Positions 7,992 through 15,602 of a DNA stretch of 22,594 bases are shown piece by piece. Every line of letters begins with the position of its first letter. Position 1 is the first letter of the stretch. Both the position numbers and the translations under genes were made by a program. The notes under the pieces were generated by a model, which ran no database searches, had not been told where the DNA came from, and worked only from the letters and a program-made list of their open reading frames with translations. Source of the stretch: Flavobacterium sp. (lineage in GTDB: Bacteria > Bacteroidota > Bacteroidia > Flavobacteriales > Flavobacteriaceae); contig JASLGC010000234.1 of NCBI GenBank assembly GCA_030150335.1, forward strand, positions 1-22,594, given 5' to 3'.

Positions 7992-8031
7992 AAAAAGGTC
8001 TTGAAAATATTTAAACTTTCAAGACCTTTTT
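7992..8031 (-). terminator. Intrinsic terminator of the WG-repeat gene
   Basis: AAAAAGGTCTTGAAA (7992-8006) pairs perfectly with TTTCAAGACCTTTTT (8017-8031) around a 10-nt loop. It lies 45 nt after the stop of the minus-strand gene at 8077. Because both ends are A/T runs it could also act as a second barrier for the plus-strand receptor transcript. Confidence 0.85.
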
Positions 8032-8076
8032 CTTATGTTGTTTTTTACTTAAAACTGCTTTATTAGAATATTTAAT

Positions 8077-8727
8077 TTAGTCAGCTACTTTCATTCCTTT
8101 TTTATTGATGACAAAAGAGCGAAACTTAATTTCTACTCGTGCTTCCCCATCTTCAAAGTTACTTGCGTAATCATATTGAAAAGGGATTACTGTTTTTCCT
8201 TGGTGATTTATATAGCCAAATAGATTGTCCTTTGAGGCCAATGCCAAACCATCAGAAAAACTTCCTACAAAATCGTATTCAGCTTTGATGACTTTCTCTC
8301 CTTTTGTATTAAAGAACCCCCATTTGTTAGCTTCTAAATACGCTATTTTAAACTCACTACTCGTTTGTAGTTCCTCATAATAAAAAGGGATAACTACTTC
8401 TCCTTTGTCATTTATGGCTCCTTGAAAATCATCAGTTGTTACAATTGAAATGCCATCTATAAAAGATTCAATTTGATAAAAAAGAGGCTCGATATAGATG
8501 TCATCGTTAGCATCTTTGATTCCAAATAATTCCAATTCGGGGTCTTGATACCAACGAAGATTCTTTTTAAACTTAAAATCAGGGTCATTCTTTAAATCAA
8601 TAAAGATTGTATCAGATTTAACTGTGTTTTCAATAAGAAAGTCATAGTTAATAGAAGTGCTTTTTAAGGCCCAGCTACTGGTGCAATATAACGCCAAAAA
8701 CAGGCTAATTGCTATTGTTTTTTTCAT
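8077..8727 (-). CDS. Exported WG-repeat-containing protein
   Basis: This 216-aa protein has an N-terminal signal peptide, MKKTIAISLFLALYCTSSWA, with cleavage likely after Ala20. From about residue 85 on it consists of WG repeats. The clearest are KWGFFNTKGEKVIKAEYD (135-152) and LFGYINHQGKTVIPFQYD (169-186), with weaker copies at FQGAINDKGEVVIPFYY (101-117) and at the C-terminus. WG repeats are beta-rich modules whose function is mostly unknown; exported forms are common in Bacteroidota. It has its own -7 box and terminator. It is separated from the SDR gene upstream by 63 bp with no hairpin, so some read-through from that operon is possible. The role cannot be deduced. Confidence 0.82.
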   Translation of the reverse strand: MKKTIAISLFLALYCTSSWALKSTSINYDFLIENTVKSDTIFIDLKNDPDFKFKKNLRWYQDPELELFGIKDANDDIYIEPLFYQIESFIDGISIVTTDDFQGAINDKGEVVIPFYYEELQTSSEFKIAYLEANKWGFFNTKGEKVIKAEYDFVGSFSDGLALASKDNLFGYINHQGKTVIPFQYDYASNFEDGEARVEIKFRSFVINKKGMKVAD

Positions 8728-8752
8728 ATAACAAAGTACGCTAATAGTGTCA

Positions 8753-8760
8753 CAAATGTA
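8753..8760 (-). promoter_or_regulatory. Candidate promoter (-7 box) of the WG-repeat gene
   Basis: The minus strand reads TACATTTG, a perfect TAnnTTTG, 26 bp upstream of the ATG at 8727. A TTTG lies at 8780-8777, 16 bp further upstream, one base short of the usual -33 spacing range. Confidence 0.48.
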
Positions 8761-8790
8761 TTCTTTAAAGTAAGACCAAAAAGAAAAATA

Positions 8791-9540
8791 TTACACTTTT
8801 TTATTGAAAGCAGATGGGCCAGCTTGTGCCTTTGGAAAAACCGTCATATCAGCTATTTGTACGTGTTCAGGTTGATTTATAGCATAGGCAATTGCGTTTG
8901 CTATATCTTGTGCTACAAGTGGTGTATATCCTTTGTAAACTTGGTCCGCTTTATCTTTGTCTCCTTTAAATCGAACAACAGAGAATTCTGTTTCAACTGC
9001 TCCCGGAGCAATATTCGTTACTTTTATTCCACTTGTCAATAAGTCTAATCTCATTCCTTTAGACAATGCTTCAACAGCAGCCTTAGAAGCACAGTAAACA
9101 GTACCGTTCTGATAAGTCTCTTTTCCAGCGATAGAAGATAAGTTAACGATATGTCCTGATGTATTTGGCAACATAAAAGGCAATACAGCTTTAGTAACGT
9201 AAATCACTCCTTTTACGTTGATATCAATCATCGCTTCTAAATCATCAATATCTGCCTCTTGAAAGCTCGCTAATCCATGCGCATTTCCAGCATTGTTAAT
9301 AAGCACATCAATCTCTTGCCATTGTTTTGGTAGGGAATTAATAGCCTCGAATGTATCTTTTTTAGAACTAACATCAAAAGTCAATGTTGTTACTTCCGTT
9401 ACTTTAGAAAGCTCTTGAGCAACTTCGTTTAATTTATCAGTTCTACGACCACAAAGAATTAAACGGTGGTTAGTAGCTAATGTTTCAGCAGTAGCTTTAC
9501 CAATACCTGAAGTAGCTCCTGTAATTATGGCTGTTTTCAT
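8791..9540 (-). CDS. SDR-family NAD(P)-dependent oxidoreductase (YdfG-like)
   Basis: This 249-aa classical short-chain dehydrogenase is cytosolic. It has the nucleotide-binding motif TGATSGIG (8-15), GRR at 31-33 after the second strand (basic residues that favour NADPH), NNAG (82-85) and Asn108 in INVKG. The catalytic residues are Ser136 and YCASK (Tyr149, Lys153). The stretch TEFSVVRFKGDKDKA after APGAVE is characteristic of the YdfG subgroup. Members of that subgroup reduce or oxidise 3-hydroxy acids, L-allo-threonine or malonic semialdehyde. All catalytic residues are intact. The start ATG at 9540 follows the stop of the large AsmA-like gene by 24 nt without a terminator, so the two are probably co-transcribed. 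Family is certain; the substrate is inferred from subgroup resemblance only. Confidence 0.92.
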   Translation of the reverse strand: MKTAIITGATSGIGKATAETLATNHRLILCGRRTDKLNEVAQELSKVTEVTTLTFDVSSKKDTFEAINSLPKQWQEIDVLINNAGNAHGLASFQEADIDDLEAMIDINVKGVIYVTKAVLPFMLPNTSGHIVNLSSIAGKETYQNGTVYCASKAAVEALSKGMRLDLLTSGIKVTNIAPGAVETEFSVVRFKGDKDKADQVYKGYTPLVAQDIANAIAYAINQPEHVQIADMTVFPKAQAGPSAFNKKV

Positions 9541-9564
9541 TTGTTTTATGTTTTGTATGTTGAT

Positions 9565-11844
9565 TTATAATATTGTTTGTTTTAACCCTTGCATAACACA
9601 TAACCACAAGTAATTGAAAAAAGACTTCTCTTGAATACGGTCCACTTGCTTAATGTTTACAGTTTTTACATCACCTTTAGTATTCTTACGAATGAATAGA
9701 TTACCAAGTGCAGAGACAACTTTCCTTTTAGCCTTTCCATCTTTTCTGTAGATGGTCACTTTTAAATCCTTGTATTCCATACCAAAAGTACCCGTAGCAG
9801 AAGTGTTATTTCCATTGAAATTAAACTTTACAATATCAAGAGTTCCTTCTGTAGATGCTTTGGCATACGGTTGTAAAAATTGGTGCATTGCATTTGCAGG
9901 GAAGTTAGTAATTACTCCTTGAATATTAAACTGGTCATACCTATTTAATATATTAAATGACCAATCAACTCGAATAGGAGCAGCGTTCATAAACCTTGCA
10001 TCTACAGCTATTGTTGTACGAGGGCCTTTTTTTCTATTAAATCCACTATAAACATTGTTTACAGTAGCGCTAAAGTTTGTGAAAAGAATCTTACCAGGAG
10101 CAATAGCTTTTTCATCTGTTTCTTCATACACTAATTTAGACCTTCTAATGGTAAGCTGATTTACTTGCATACCAAATTTTAAATCGCGTAGTTTTTTACT
10201 AAACATCGGTTTAATACTCATGTTAAACTCAGGTGCTTTATCTCTAAAGATATTAGCATCTAAACTTTCGATATGAATGTTTTCAGTAAAAAAGTCAAAT
10301 ACACCTTGCTTATCAAATCCCCATTTATAATTGTTAATAGCAATTTCATTAGCCGAAAGATTAAAAATATCATCAGCATATCTAAACATACTCACTGTTT
10401 TTTTACGAGAGTACTTAGGCTTCATGACAAAGTCTTTTAGCACTAATTTGTTATTCGTAACATTTAGATTGTTAGCATAGATGTCATAAAACTTTTGAGT
10501 GTTATAATATATTTTGCCAACCGTTAAAAGAGTATTGTTATACGTGAAAGGCACCTTTTCTAAGGTTGTTTTTTCATTAATGTTGATATTTTGAACAGCA
10601 GCATTAATATTACTTAATTCAAGTGTATTCTTTTCGTGCTCCTCTTCTTTTAAAACATAGTTAGCATTTTTGACAACCAAAGAATCAATGAGAATACGGT
10701 CGTCAATTTGATTTAGTTTAGCTTTAGGAGCATTAAAGTTTTCTTTAGGAGTATGTGTTACAAGTGCATTGTCTAATTGGATTTTATGAATGCGCAGAGT
10801 GTCTTGTACTTTATTTTCAATATTGTGAATCCAAAGATTAGTTCTATTCGTATTCCAAACATCTAAAGAGTTGAAATGGAAATTAGTAATCTTGATGTCT
10901 CCAATCTTTAAAGCAAAGGGAACAAGAGGAGGAAGTACCTTTTGTGCGGCGATATTTATTTCCTTTTGAGTCTTGTGCTTTTTCTGTAATACTTTAAAAG
11001 AAGTAGAATCTGTTTGAATTGTATTAACCTCTACAAAGAAATCTTTATTGTCTTTATATCCCCAATCCGTACCTAATAATTCAAGTTTAGGAATATTCAC
11101 AAGTAATAAATTATCATTATCCAGTGAATCTATTTGCTGTTCAATAGGGCGAATAGCAATTTTATTGGCGATTAACTTATCAGGGTCAATTGTGATATTT
11201 CCTATTCTCAGCGTGTGTAATTCATTCAGTCTGTTATAAACAGAGTCACACGTCATTGTATATTTCTCATAAGTGAAAGGAATAGGTTTATCCTTTGTTT
11301 CCATTCCAAAATGCACACCAGCGATATCAGCACTAAAATTAAACACCTCATTAATAACGTGGTTGTCTTTAAGAGCTTTAATGGTAATATGAGCTTTCTC
11401 AACAGATATTTTACTAATGTCGATACTATTTGTTACATCAAACTTTTTTTGAGGAGCAGCAACGCTATCACTCTGCATAACCGTAAAGTCTGGTTGTACT
11501 AATTTAATTTTATTCGCAATTAGATTGTGGTTTTTGAAGAGCTCTTTAAAGCCGACACCTTGTACAACAATCTTTTTAACGGAACCAGAAATGTATGTTT
11601 TGTTAGTCTGAAGTAGAGAATCTTTTGGCGTTAGCTCAATGCCAGACACAGTTAGTTTGCGCAGAGCAAAAGAGTAATCTACGTTCGAATATGTAAAATT
11701 ATAAGGAGTATCATTTTTATCCGCTATTATTTCAGGCAGCTTTTTATCAACAAAGTGATTTAAAAACGTCTGTCCAAAAAAATAAGCGATTAGAAAGAAT
11801 ATTCCTCCAAAAAGGAATATTCTTTTCAGTAAGGTTAATTTCAT
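9565..11844 (-). CDS. AsmA-like / DUF748-type large membrane-anchored protein
   Basis: This 759-aa protein has one N-terminal membrane segment (about 7-27, LKRIFLFGGIFFLIAYFFG) and a long periplasmic, beta-rich remainder with many short repeated strand patterns. The N-terminal stretch PYNFTYSNVDYSFALRKLTVSGIELTPKDS resembles the first repeat of DUF748/AsmA-like proteins. The C-terminal region of about 615-745 includes VDWSFNILNRYDQFNIQGVITNF and GTFGMEYKDLKV, and looks like the AsmA C-terminal domain. AsmA-like proteins are inner-membrane-anchored bridges implicated in lipid traffic between membranes and outer-membrane homeostasis. Assigning that role here is inference. TATCTTTA at 11875-11868, one base off TAnnTTTG, is the nearest promoter candidate. 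The SDR gene follows by 24 nt, probably on the same transcript. Confidence 0.65.
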   Translation of the reverse strand: MKLTLLKRIFLFGGIFFLIAYFFGQTFLNHFVDKKLPEIIADKNDTPYNFTYSNVDYSFALRKLTVSGIELTPKDSLLQTNKTYISGSVKKIVVQGVGFKELFKNHNLIANKIKLVQPDFTVMQSDSVAAPQKKFDVTNSIDISKISVEKAHITIKALKDNHVINEVFNFSADIAGVHFGMETKDKPIPFTYEKYTMTCDSVYNRLNELHTLRIGNITIDPDKLIANKIAIRPIEQQIDSLDNDNLLLVNIPKLELLGTDWGYKDNKDFFVEVNTIQTDSTSFKVLQKKHKTQKEINIAAQKVLPPLVPFALKIGDIKITNFHFNSLDVWNTNRTNLWIHNIENKVQDTLRIHKIQLDNALVTHTPKENFNAPKAKLNQIDDRILIDSLVVKNANYVLKEEEHEKNTLELSNINAAVQNININEKTTLEKVPFTYNNTLLTVGKIYYNTQKFYDIYANNLNVTNNKLVLKDFVMKPKYSRKKTVSMFRYADDIFNLSANEIAINNYKWGFDKQGVFDFFTENIHIESLDANIFRDKAPEFNMSIKPMFSKKLRDLKFGMQVNQLTIRRSKLVYEETDEKAIAPGKILFTNFSATVNNVYSGFNRKKGPRTTIAVDARFMNAAPIRVDWSFNILNRYDQFNIQGVITNFPANAMHQFLQPYAKASTEGTLDIVKFNFNGNNTSATGTFGMEYKDLKVTIYRKDGKAKRKVVSALGNLFIRKNTKGDVKTVNIKQVDRIQEKSFFNYLWLCVMQGLKQTIL

Positions 11845-11908
11845 TTGAATTGTTTGTTAATACGTAATAAAGATACATTTTTACTACAAACAAAATGAAA
11901 TAAATATG

Positions 11909-12481
11909 TTATTTTAATACTAATTGATGTTGCGTTAACAATCCTGCTAAGCCTTGTGCAGAGAATATCGCTTTTTTAAGCTTAGTAGATTGTGGGTCAA
12001 TTTCGTAGTTATAACTTGTGTAGAAGTCCGCTTTTTCTGCATTTGCTTTTGTAAACACAGCGCGATACAGGTTGCAATTATCAAATAGCGCCATGGTTAA
12101 ATCAGCTTCCATAAAGTCAGCACTTACTAAACTACAGTTTGAAAATAACTGACGTTTTAGTTTTAAACCATAGAATTGCGTAAACTCAAGGTTGCAGTCT
12201 GTAAAAGTAAACTCAAAAATAGTTTGGTCAATCATTGCAAAGTTTACATGAGTGAAGTTACACTTGTTGAAATTACAGTTTCTAATACCGACATAATTTA
12301 ACTCAGCATCTTTGAAATTACATCCAGTGAATTCACATTCGATAAAAAGTGTAGCCAAGAAAGAGCAAGCACTTAAATCACAATTGATAAATTTACAGTT
12401 TTCAAACTCTCTAAAAGAAATGTCGTTAAAATTAAAAACGATGTTCTCGTATGTTTTGTCGTATATAAACTCTGGGGTCAT
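11909..12481 (-). CDS. Pentapeptide-repeat protein (Qnr-like architecture)
   Basis: This 190-aa cytosolic protein has pentapeptide repeats from about residue 20 to 150. The central residue is mostly Phe or Leu, with Cys two positions before it in many repeats (ENCKF, INCDL, SACSF, IECEF, TGCNF, NKCNF, TDCNL, DNCNL). These fold as a right-handed quadrilateral beta-helix. The C-terminal AIFSAQGLAGLLTQHQLVLK looks like a capping or dimerisation helix, as seen at the end of Qnr proteins, which mimic DNA and protect gyrase. Qnr proteins are about 215-220 aa, so this one is shorter. Most chromosomal pentapeptide proteins have no known target, so a gyrase role is only a possibility. It begins 46 nt after the ATP-grasp gene with no terminator between and may be the last gene of that operon. 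Confidence 0.85.
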   Translation of the reverse strand: MTPEFIYDKTYENIVFNFNDISFREFENCKFINCDLSACSFLATLFIECEFTGCNFKDAELNYVGIRNCNFNKCNFTHVNFAMIDQTIFEFTFTDCNLEFTQFYGLKLKRQLFSNCSLVSADFMEADLTMALFDNCNLYRAVFTKANAEKADFYTSYNYEIDPQSTKLKKAIFSAQGLAGLLTQHQLVLK

Positions 12482-12527
12482 ATTAGTTTGTTTTTACGTT
12501 GGGATTATTTCTACTATAAAGCAAGAC

Positions 12528-13670
12528 TTATTCAATAATATGAGGGATGAATCTACTCTTATCAGTTGTGATTAATTCGTTACTTTCTCTAAAAGTAATA
12601 CCAGAAGGTTCTTGTCCAATTACCCAACTACCAATTATTGAATAGCCTGAATTTTCTTTGTGTAGATTAGCCAATTCCTGACAGATGTAACCTTCTTCAC
12701 CATAATCACCAGCAGTAGCCTCAATGATTTGGTTGTCTTTATACATTGTCACATTAGCACCCTCTCTTGACAGTAAAGGTTTCTTTACATAGTTTCTCAT
12801 TCCCTTAGGCTCGTCAAAATACGTTTCAAGCAAAAGAGGATGATTAGGATATAGTTTCCACAGAATAGCCATAATAGCTTTGTTAGACAAAATCATCTTC
12901 CAAGCAGGTTCAATCCAGTTCGCTTGAGCAGTATCGTTTGGAATATGCAATGCAAAAGGCTCATAGATTAACCATTCCCATGGGTAAAGTTTAAAGATGT
13001 CAGTAATAACCTCTTCTTCTAAATCGGTGAATGTATCTCCGTTCCAACCAATATCATCAATATAGATTAGCTTCGTATTGATACCAGCTTGCATAGCACA
13101 ATCTCTCAAATATTCAAGATTAGTCAAGTCTTCCAATGATTCTCTTACGCAACTAAAATGAAGCGTATCGCCTTTTAAATAAGGCTTTATTTCTTGCCAA
13201 GATTCGATTAATCTATCGTGAACAGAGTTAAACTGGTCCACACTATCATTGAAGTAATTCTGCATCCATTGCCATTGCACAACCCCTGTTTCATATAGTG
13301 AAGTAGGTGTGTCAGCATTGAATTCTAAAACTTTCAATTGTTTTTTATACTCATCATAAACGAAGTCAAAGCGACCGTAAATACTTGGCGCGTCATTTTC
13401 CCAAGAATCCTCTATGAATTGATGAATATAAACAGGTATTTGAAATTGGTCGTATAGTTTATTTGTTATAACATGGTCAACAGCTTCTAAACACATTTTC
13501 CATAAATCCGCCGTTGCAGTATATATTTCATCAGCAAACGATTCGCTGATGCTATAGTAATAATGTTCTACCCAATAAGGAATATTATTCTCATCAGTAT
13601 GATAGCCAAAACCGTTTTGTTCTAATCGTTGTTGCCAATTTTCATCAGCTTTAAGGTATTTTATTTTCAT
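12528..13670 (-). CDS. Glutathionylspermidine-synthase-family ATP-grasp protein (YgiC/YjfC-like)
   Basis: This 380-aa cytosolic protein corresponds to the C-terminal synthetase half of glutathionylspermidine synthase, without the amidase half. That is the architecture of E. coli YgiC and YjfC. Motifs are YGRFDFVYD (98-106), LEFNADTPTSLYET (115-128), WQW at 133-135, EPAWKMILSNKAIMAILW (254-271), and KKPLLSREGANV (296-307), which is the ATP-grasp nucleotide and Mg2+ region. SWVIGQEPSGITFRESNELITT follows at 348-369. All signature residues I know are present, so it should be an active ATP-dependent carboxylate-amine ligase. The substrate of YgiC-type proteins is not established. It starts 8 nt after the YgiB-like lipoprotein gene, the same pairing as E. 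coli ygiB-ygiC and yjfM-yjfC, which supports a joint function. Confidence 0.9.
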   Translation of the reverse strand: MKIKYLKADENWQQRLEQNGFGYHTDENNIPYWVEHYYYSISESFADEIYTATADLWKMCLEAVDHVITNKLYDQFQIPVYIHQFIEDSWENDAPSIYGRFDFVYDEYKKQLKVLEFNADTPTSLYETGVVQWQWMQNYFNDSVDQFNSVHDRLIESWQEIKPYLKGDTLHFSCVRESLEDLTNLEYLRDCAMQAGINTKLIYIDDIGWNGDTFTDLEEEVITDIFKLYPWEWLIYEPFALHIPNDTAQANWIEPAWKMILSNKAIMAILWKLYPNHPLLLETYFDEPKGMRNYVKKPLLSREGANVTMYKDNQIIEATAGDYGEEGYICQELANLHKENSGYSIIGSWVIGQEPSGITFRESNELITTDKSRFIPHIIE

Positions 13671-13678
13671 GTGAACAA

Positions 13679-14056
13679 TTAAGATGATGCACTTGTACCC
13701 TTAGCCGATGCTGTTTTTCCAAAACCACCTCTTGCAGATTGAGTCTTAGCATAAGCATTAGCCTTATGTGTGTTTGTACCAACATTTGACTTCGGGTTAA
13801 TACCATTACTGGTATATCCCATACCACCACCCATCATCGGACGGAAAGCCATGTACCATAAGAATGCGCTACCCATTCCCATACCACCACTGCGTTGTTG
13901 GTTATATTGCTCAGTTACCTCTGTATATGGAGCACTACTATCAGCACGCATATACACACGTTGTTTTTGTTCTTGGTCTTCTTGTGGTTTAGCACATGAT
14001 GCTAATGCAGCTGTGATTAGCACAAGAGAAACAGCTTTACTACTTTTCCTTCTCAT
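13679..14056 (-). CDS. YgiB/DUF1190-like lipoprotein
   Basis: This 125-aa lipoprotein begins MRRKSSKAVSLVLITAALASC, with lipobox LASC and acylated Cys21. The mature part is short, with a Gly/Met-rich centre (GGMGMGSAFLWYMAFRPMMGGGMGY at 57-81) and a basic, Ser/Thr/Gly-rich tail containing SARGGFGKTAS near 107-117. That tail and the Gly/Met core resemble the E. coli YgiB/YjfM (DUF1190, UPF0441) family, whose members end in a similar RGGFG segment. It is shorter than YgiB and lacks much of the N-terminal Cys-containing region. The next gene, 8 nt downstream, is the YgiC-like ATP-grasp enzyme, the known partner in enterobacteria. Assignment rests on the tail motif plus context; function is unknown. 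Confidence 0.75.
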   Translation of the reverse strand: MRRKSSKAVSLVLITAALASCAKPQEDQEQKQRVYMRADSSAPYTEVTEQYNQQRSGGMGMGSAFLWYMAFRPMMGGGMGYTSNGINPKSNVGTNTHKANAYAKTQSARGGFGKTASAKGTSASS

Positions 14057-14062
14057 TTTTAA

Positions 14063-14350
14063 TTATTCAACAGTTACATAAATAGGTGTTTTCACCAGTG
14101 TAGTAGGAGTTTTTTCTCCCCAAACAGTGATTTCCTTCGGTGTTTTTAAAGTATCAACTTTTTGAGCAACTAATTGTCCGTTTGCCCATACTTTTTGACT
14201 TGTAATATGCAAAATACTATCGCCAGCAACAACTGCTTTCAAAGTAACTTCTCTTGCCGATTGTTTATCTATAGGTTCTAAGTTATTTTGGTTTCCTTCT
14301 GAACAAGAAACTAAAGCAAATACTGATAAAAGAGATAATATGTATTTCAT
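14063..14350 (-). CDS. Small lipoprotein of unknown family, first gene of the YgiBC-like operon
   Basis: This 95-aa lipoprotein begins MKYILSLLSVFALVSC, with lipobox LVSC and Cys16. The mature 80 residues form a short acidic linker followed by a probable small beta-domain (VTLKAVVAGDSILHIT, VWANGQLVAQKVDTL, ITVWGEKTP, TPIYVTVE). I do not recognise a family. It ends 6 nt before the YgiB-like gene, so it is translated from the same message. TATCTTTA at 14379-14372 on the minus strand, one base off TAnnTTTG, is a plausible -7 box 22 bp upstream of the ATG. The E. coli yjf operon uses other proteins in this position (DUF350, PspA-like), so this lipoprotein may be a Bacteroidota-specific addition. 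Confidence 0.78.
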   Translation of the reverse strand: MKYILSLLSVFALVSCSEGNQNNLEPIDKQSAREVTLKAVVAGDSILHITSQKVWANGQLVAQKVDTLKTPKEITVWGEKTPTTLVKTPIYVTVE

Positions 14351-14545
14351 AAGAATATTCTATTAAAGGCTTAAAGATAATAAAGTTTGAATTAAAAGGA
14401 GTTTAAAAATAATTATGAATTAACAACATACCTATTTTGAATCAAACTATTTCATCGGGAAATGTATAGAAATTAAGTTAAATATAAATTTTGCACATAT
14501 AAAGAGTGCGTTTTAAGGAAAGAGCATGTTTGTCGTTTTATTTGC

Positions 14546-14553
14546 TATTTTTG
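14546..14553 (+). promoter_or_regulatory. Bacteroidota -7 box of the AraC-family gene
   Basis: TATTTTTG is a perfect TAnnTTTG only 11 bp upstream of the ATG at 14565. The nearest TTTG (14529-14532) is just 13 bp upstream, too close for a normal -33. If used, the leader would be about 5-12 nt, which might favour the second ATG at 14571. Confidence 0.4.
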
Positions 14554-14564
14554 GCGTTTAATTA

Positions 14565-15446
14565 ATGATTATGGATGAAATAACAATATTGCAAATGAAG
14601 GATTTGACGAAGAATGAACTTCGTGAAGATTTTTATGCAAACACCATTCCAAGTCATTTACTTTCCAATCACACGTATATTGAGAAAGCACATAAGCATA
14701 ACTTTTATGCCTGTATGATTTTTACAAAAGGGTCAGGAACTCATGAAATCGACTTTAATAGCTTCGAGGTAAAAAGAGGTGCTGTTTTTATGCTTGCTCC
14801 CGGGCAAACCCATAGTTGGGAATTATCTGATGATATTGATGGATATATATTTTTCCACACGCAAGAGTTTTTCGATTTGTTCTTTGTAAGGGAAACAGTA
14901 AGAGAGTACCCTGTTTTTCGTTCGGCATTTTACCCTAATGGGTTTATGGTAGAGGAGGAGGAAATAGATTCAATCGTTTACCTGATGAAGAAGATGGTTG
15001 ATGAGGTGAAAAATATGAAGTGGAAAAAGAACAATGTATTGGTGAATTTAGCCTCTTTGTTTTATGTAGAGACTAATCGCATGTTGCTACATGGTGATTC
15101 ATTTAAGGCAATTGCGAATATGAATTACAATAATCATTTTCAGCATTTCGAAGACTTGTTAGAACGCAATTTTAAAACGGAGAAGTCTGCCGCAGTATAT
15201 GGGCAATGGATGAACATGACACAAAAGCATTTAAATCGAATCTGCAAGACGCTTGTGGACAAAACGACCACAGATATTATTTTAGATAGAGTAGTGCTTG
15301 AGGCCAAGAGAATGTTGCTATATACAGGCAAAAGTTTTAGTGATATTGCTATCATCTTAGGATATGACGACTATTCTTATTTCTCAAAAGTGTTTAAAAA
15401 GAAGACTGGTTGTACACCAAAAGATTTTATGAAAAAATACGAATAA
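14565..15446 (+). CDS. AraC-family transcriptional regulator with cupin sensor domain
   Basis: This 293-aa cytosolic regulator has an N-terminal AraC-type cupin (about 25-110). It contains KAHKHNFYACMIFTKGSGTHEID, FEVKRGAVFMLAPGQTHSWEL and GYIFFHTQEFF, the usual pattern of a small-ligand-binding jelly roll. The C-terminal double helix-turn-helix (about 195-293) contains QKHLNRICKTL, EAKRMLLYTGKSFSDIAIILGY and YSYFSKVFKKKTGCTPKDF. Two in-frame ATGs six nt apart (14565 and 14571) are both possible starts. The gene is divergent from the small-lipoprotein/YgiB/YgiC operon, so that operon is a reasonable but unproven target. It ends 1 nt before the terminator hairpin at 15447. Confidence 0.92.
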   Translation: MIMDEITILQMKDLTKNELREDFYANTIPSHLLSNHTYIEKAHKHNFYACMIFTKGSGTHEIDFNSFEVKRGAVFMLAPGQTHSWELSDDIDGYIFFHTQEFFDLFFVRETVREYPVFRSAFYPNGFMVEEEEIDSIVYLMKKMVDEVKNMKWKKNNVLVNLASLFYVETNRMLLHGDSFKAIANMNYNNHFQHFEDLLERNFKTEKSAAVYGQWMNMTQKHLNRICKTLVDKTTTDIILDRVVLEAKRMLLYTGKSFSDIAIILGYDDYSYFSKVFKKKTGCTPKDFMKKYE

Positions 15447-15480
15447 AAAAAAACTCCTTAATTTCTTAAGGAGTTTTTTT
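15447..15480. terminator. Bidirectional intrinsic terminator between the AraC gene and tRNA-Trp
   Basis: AAAAAAACTCCTTAA (15447-15461) pairs with TTAAGGAGTTTTTTT (15466-15480) around the loop TTTC, immediately after the AraC stop codon. On the minus strand it lies 6 nt after the 3' end of tRNA-Trp with a long U-tract, so it ends both transcripts. Confidence 0.92.
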
Positions 15481-15485
15481 ATCTG

Positions 15486-15556
15486 CACGGGTGGAGGGAT
15501 TCGAACCCCCATCAACGGTTTTGGAGACCGCTATTCTACCCTTGAACTACACCCGT
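15486..15556 (-). tRNA. tRNA-Trp (anticodon CCA)
   Basis: The minus strand folds as a complete 71-nt tRNA. The 7-bp acceptor stem is ACGGGTG/CACCCGT, followed by a D-arm. The anticodon stem GCGGT/ACCGT holds the loop CTCCAAA, giving anticodon CCA. The T-loop is GGTTCGAATCC. The discriminator base is G, as expected for bacterial tRNA-Trp. CCA is not encoded. A perfect -7 box lies about 18 bp upstream and a strong terminator 6 nt downstream. Confidence 0.96.
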
Positions 15557-15573
15557 TTCTGTTTTAGGTGGTG

Positions 15574-15581
15574 CAAATATA
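15574..15581 (-). promoter_or_regulatory. Bacteroidota -7 box of tRNA-Trp
   Basis: The minus strand reads TATATTTG, a perfect TAnnTTTG, 17 bp before the 5' end of the mature tRNA. No good -33 element was seen, because the upstream DNA is an A-run plus the end of the DUF983 gene. Co-transcription with that gene is also possible. Confidence 0.45.
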
Positions 15582-15602
15582 AAGAACTTTTTTTTAATAA
15601 TC

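Noticed and set aside
11909..12481. Naming the pentapeptide protein as a qnr resistance gene
   Set aside because: It is shorter than Qnr proteins, and repeat architecture alone does not establish gyrase protection.
12312..12575. Plus-strand ORF of 87 codons opposite the pentapeptide-repeat gene
   Set aside because: Antisense to a clear pentapeptide-repeat protein and to the end of the ATP-grasp gene; no motif or promoter.
13770..14081. Plus-strand ORF of 103 codons opposite the YgiB-like gene
   Set aside because: A shadow of the Gly/Met/Pro-rich minus-strand gene: no start context, no family resemblance, and fully overlapped by two well-supported genes.
15557..15602. Terminator between the DUF983 gene and tRNA-Trp
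   Set aside because: Only an A/T run is present with no paired arms, so no hairpin can be supported.
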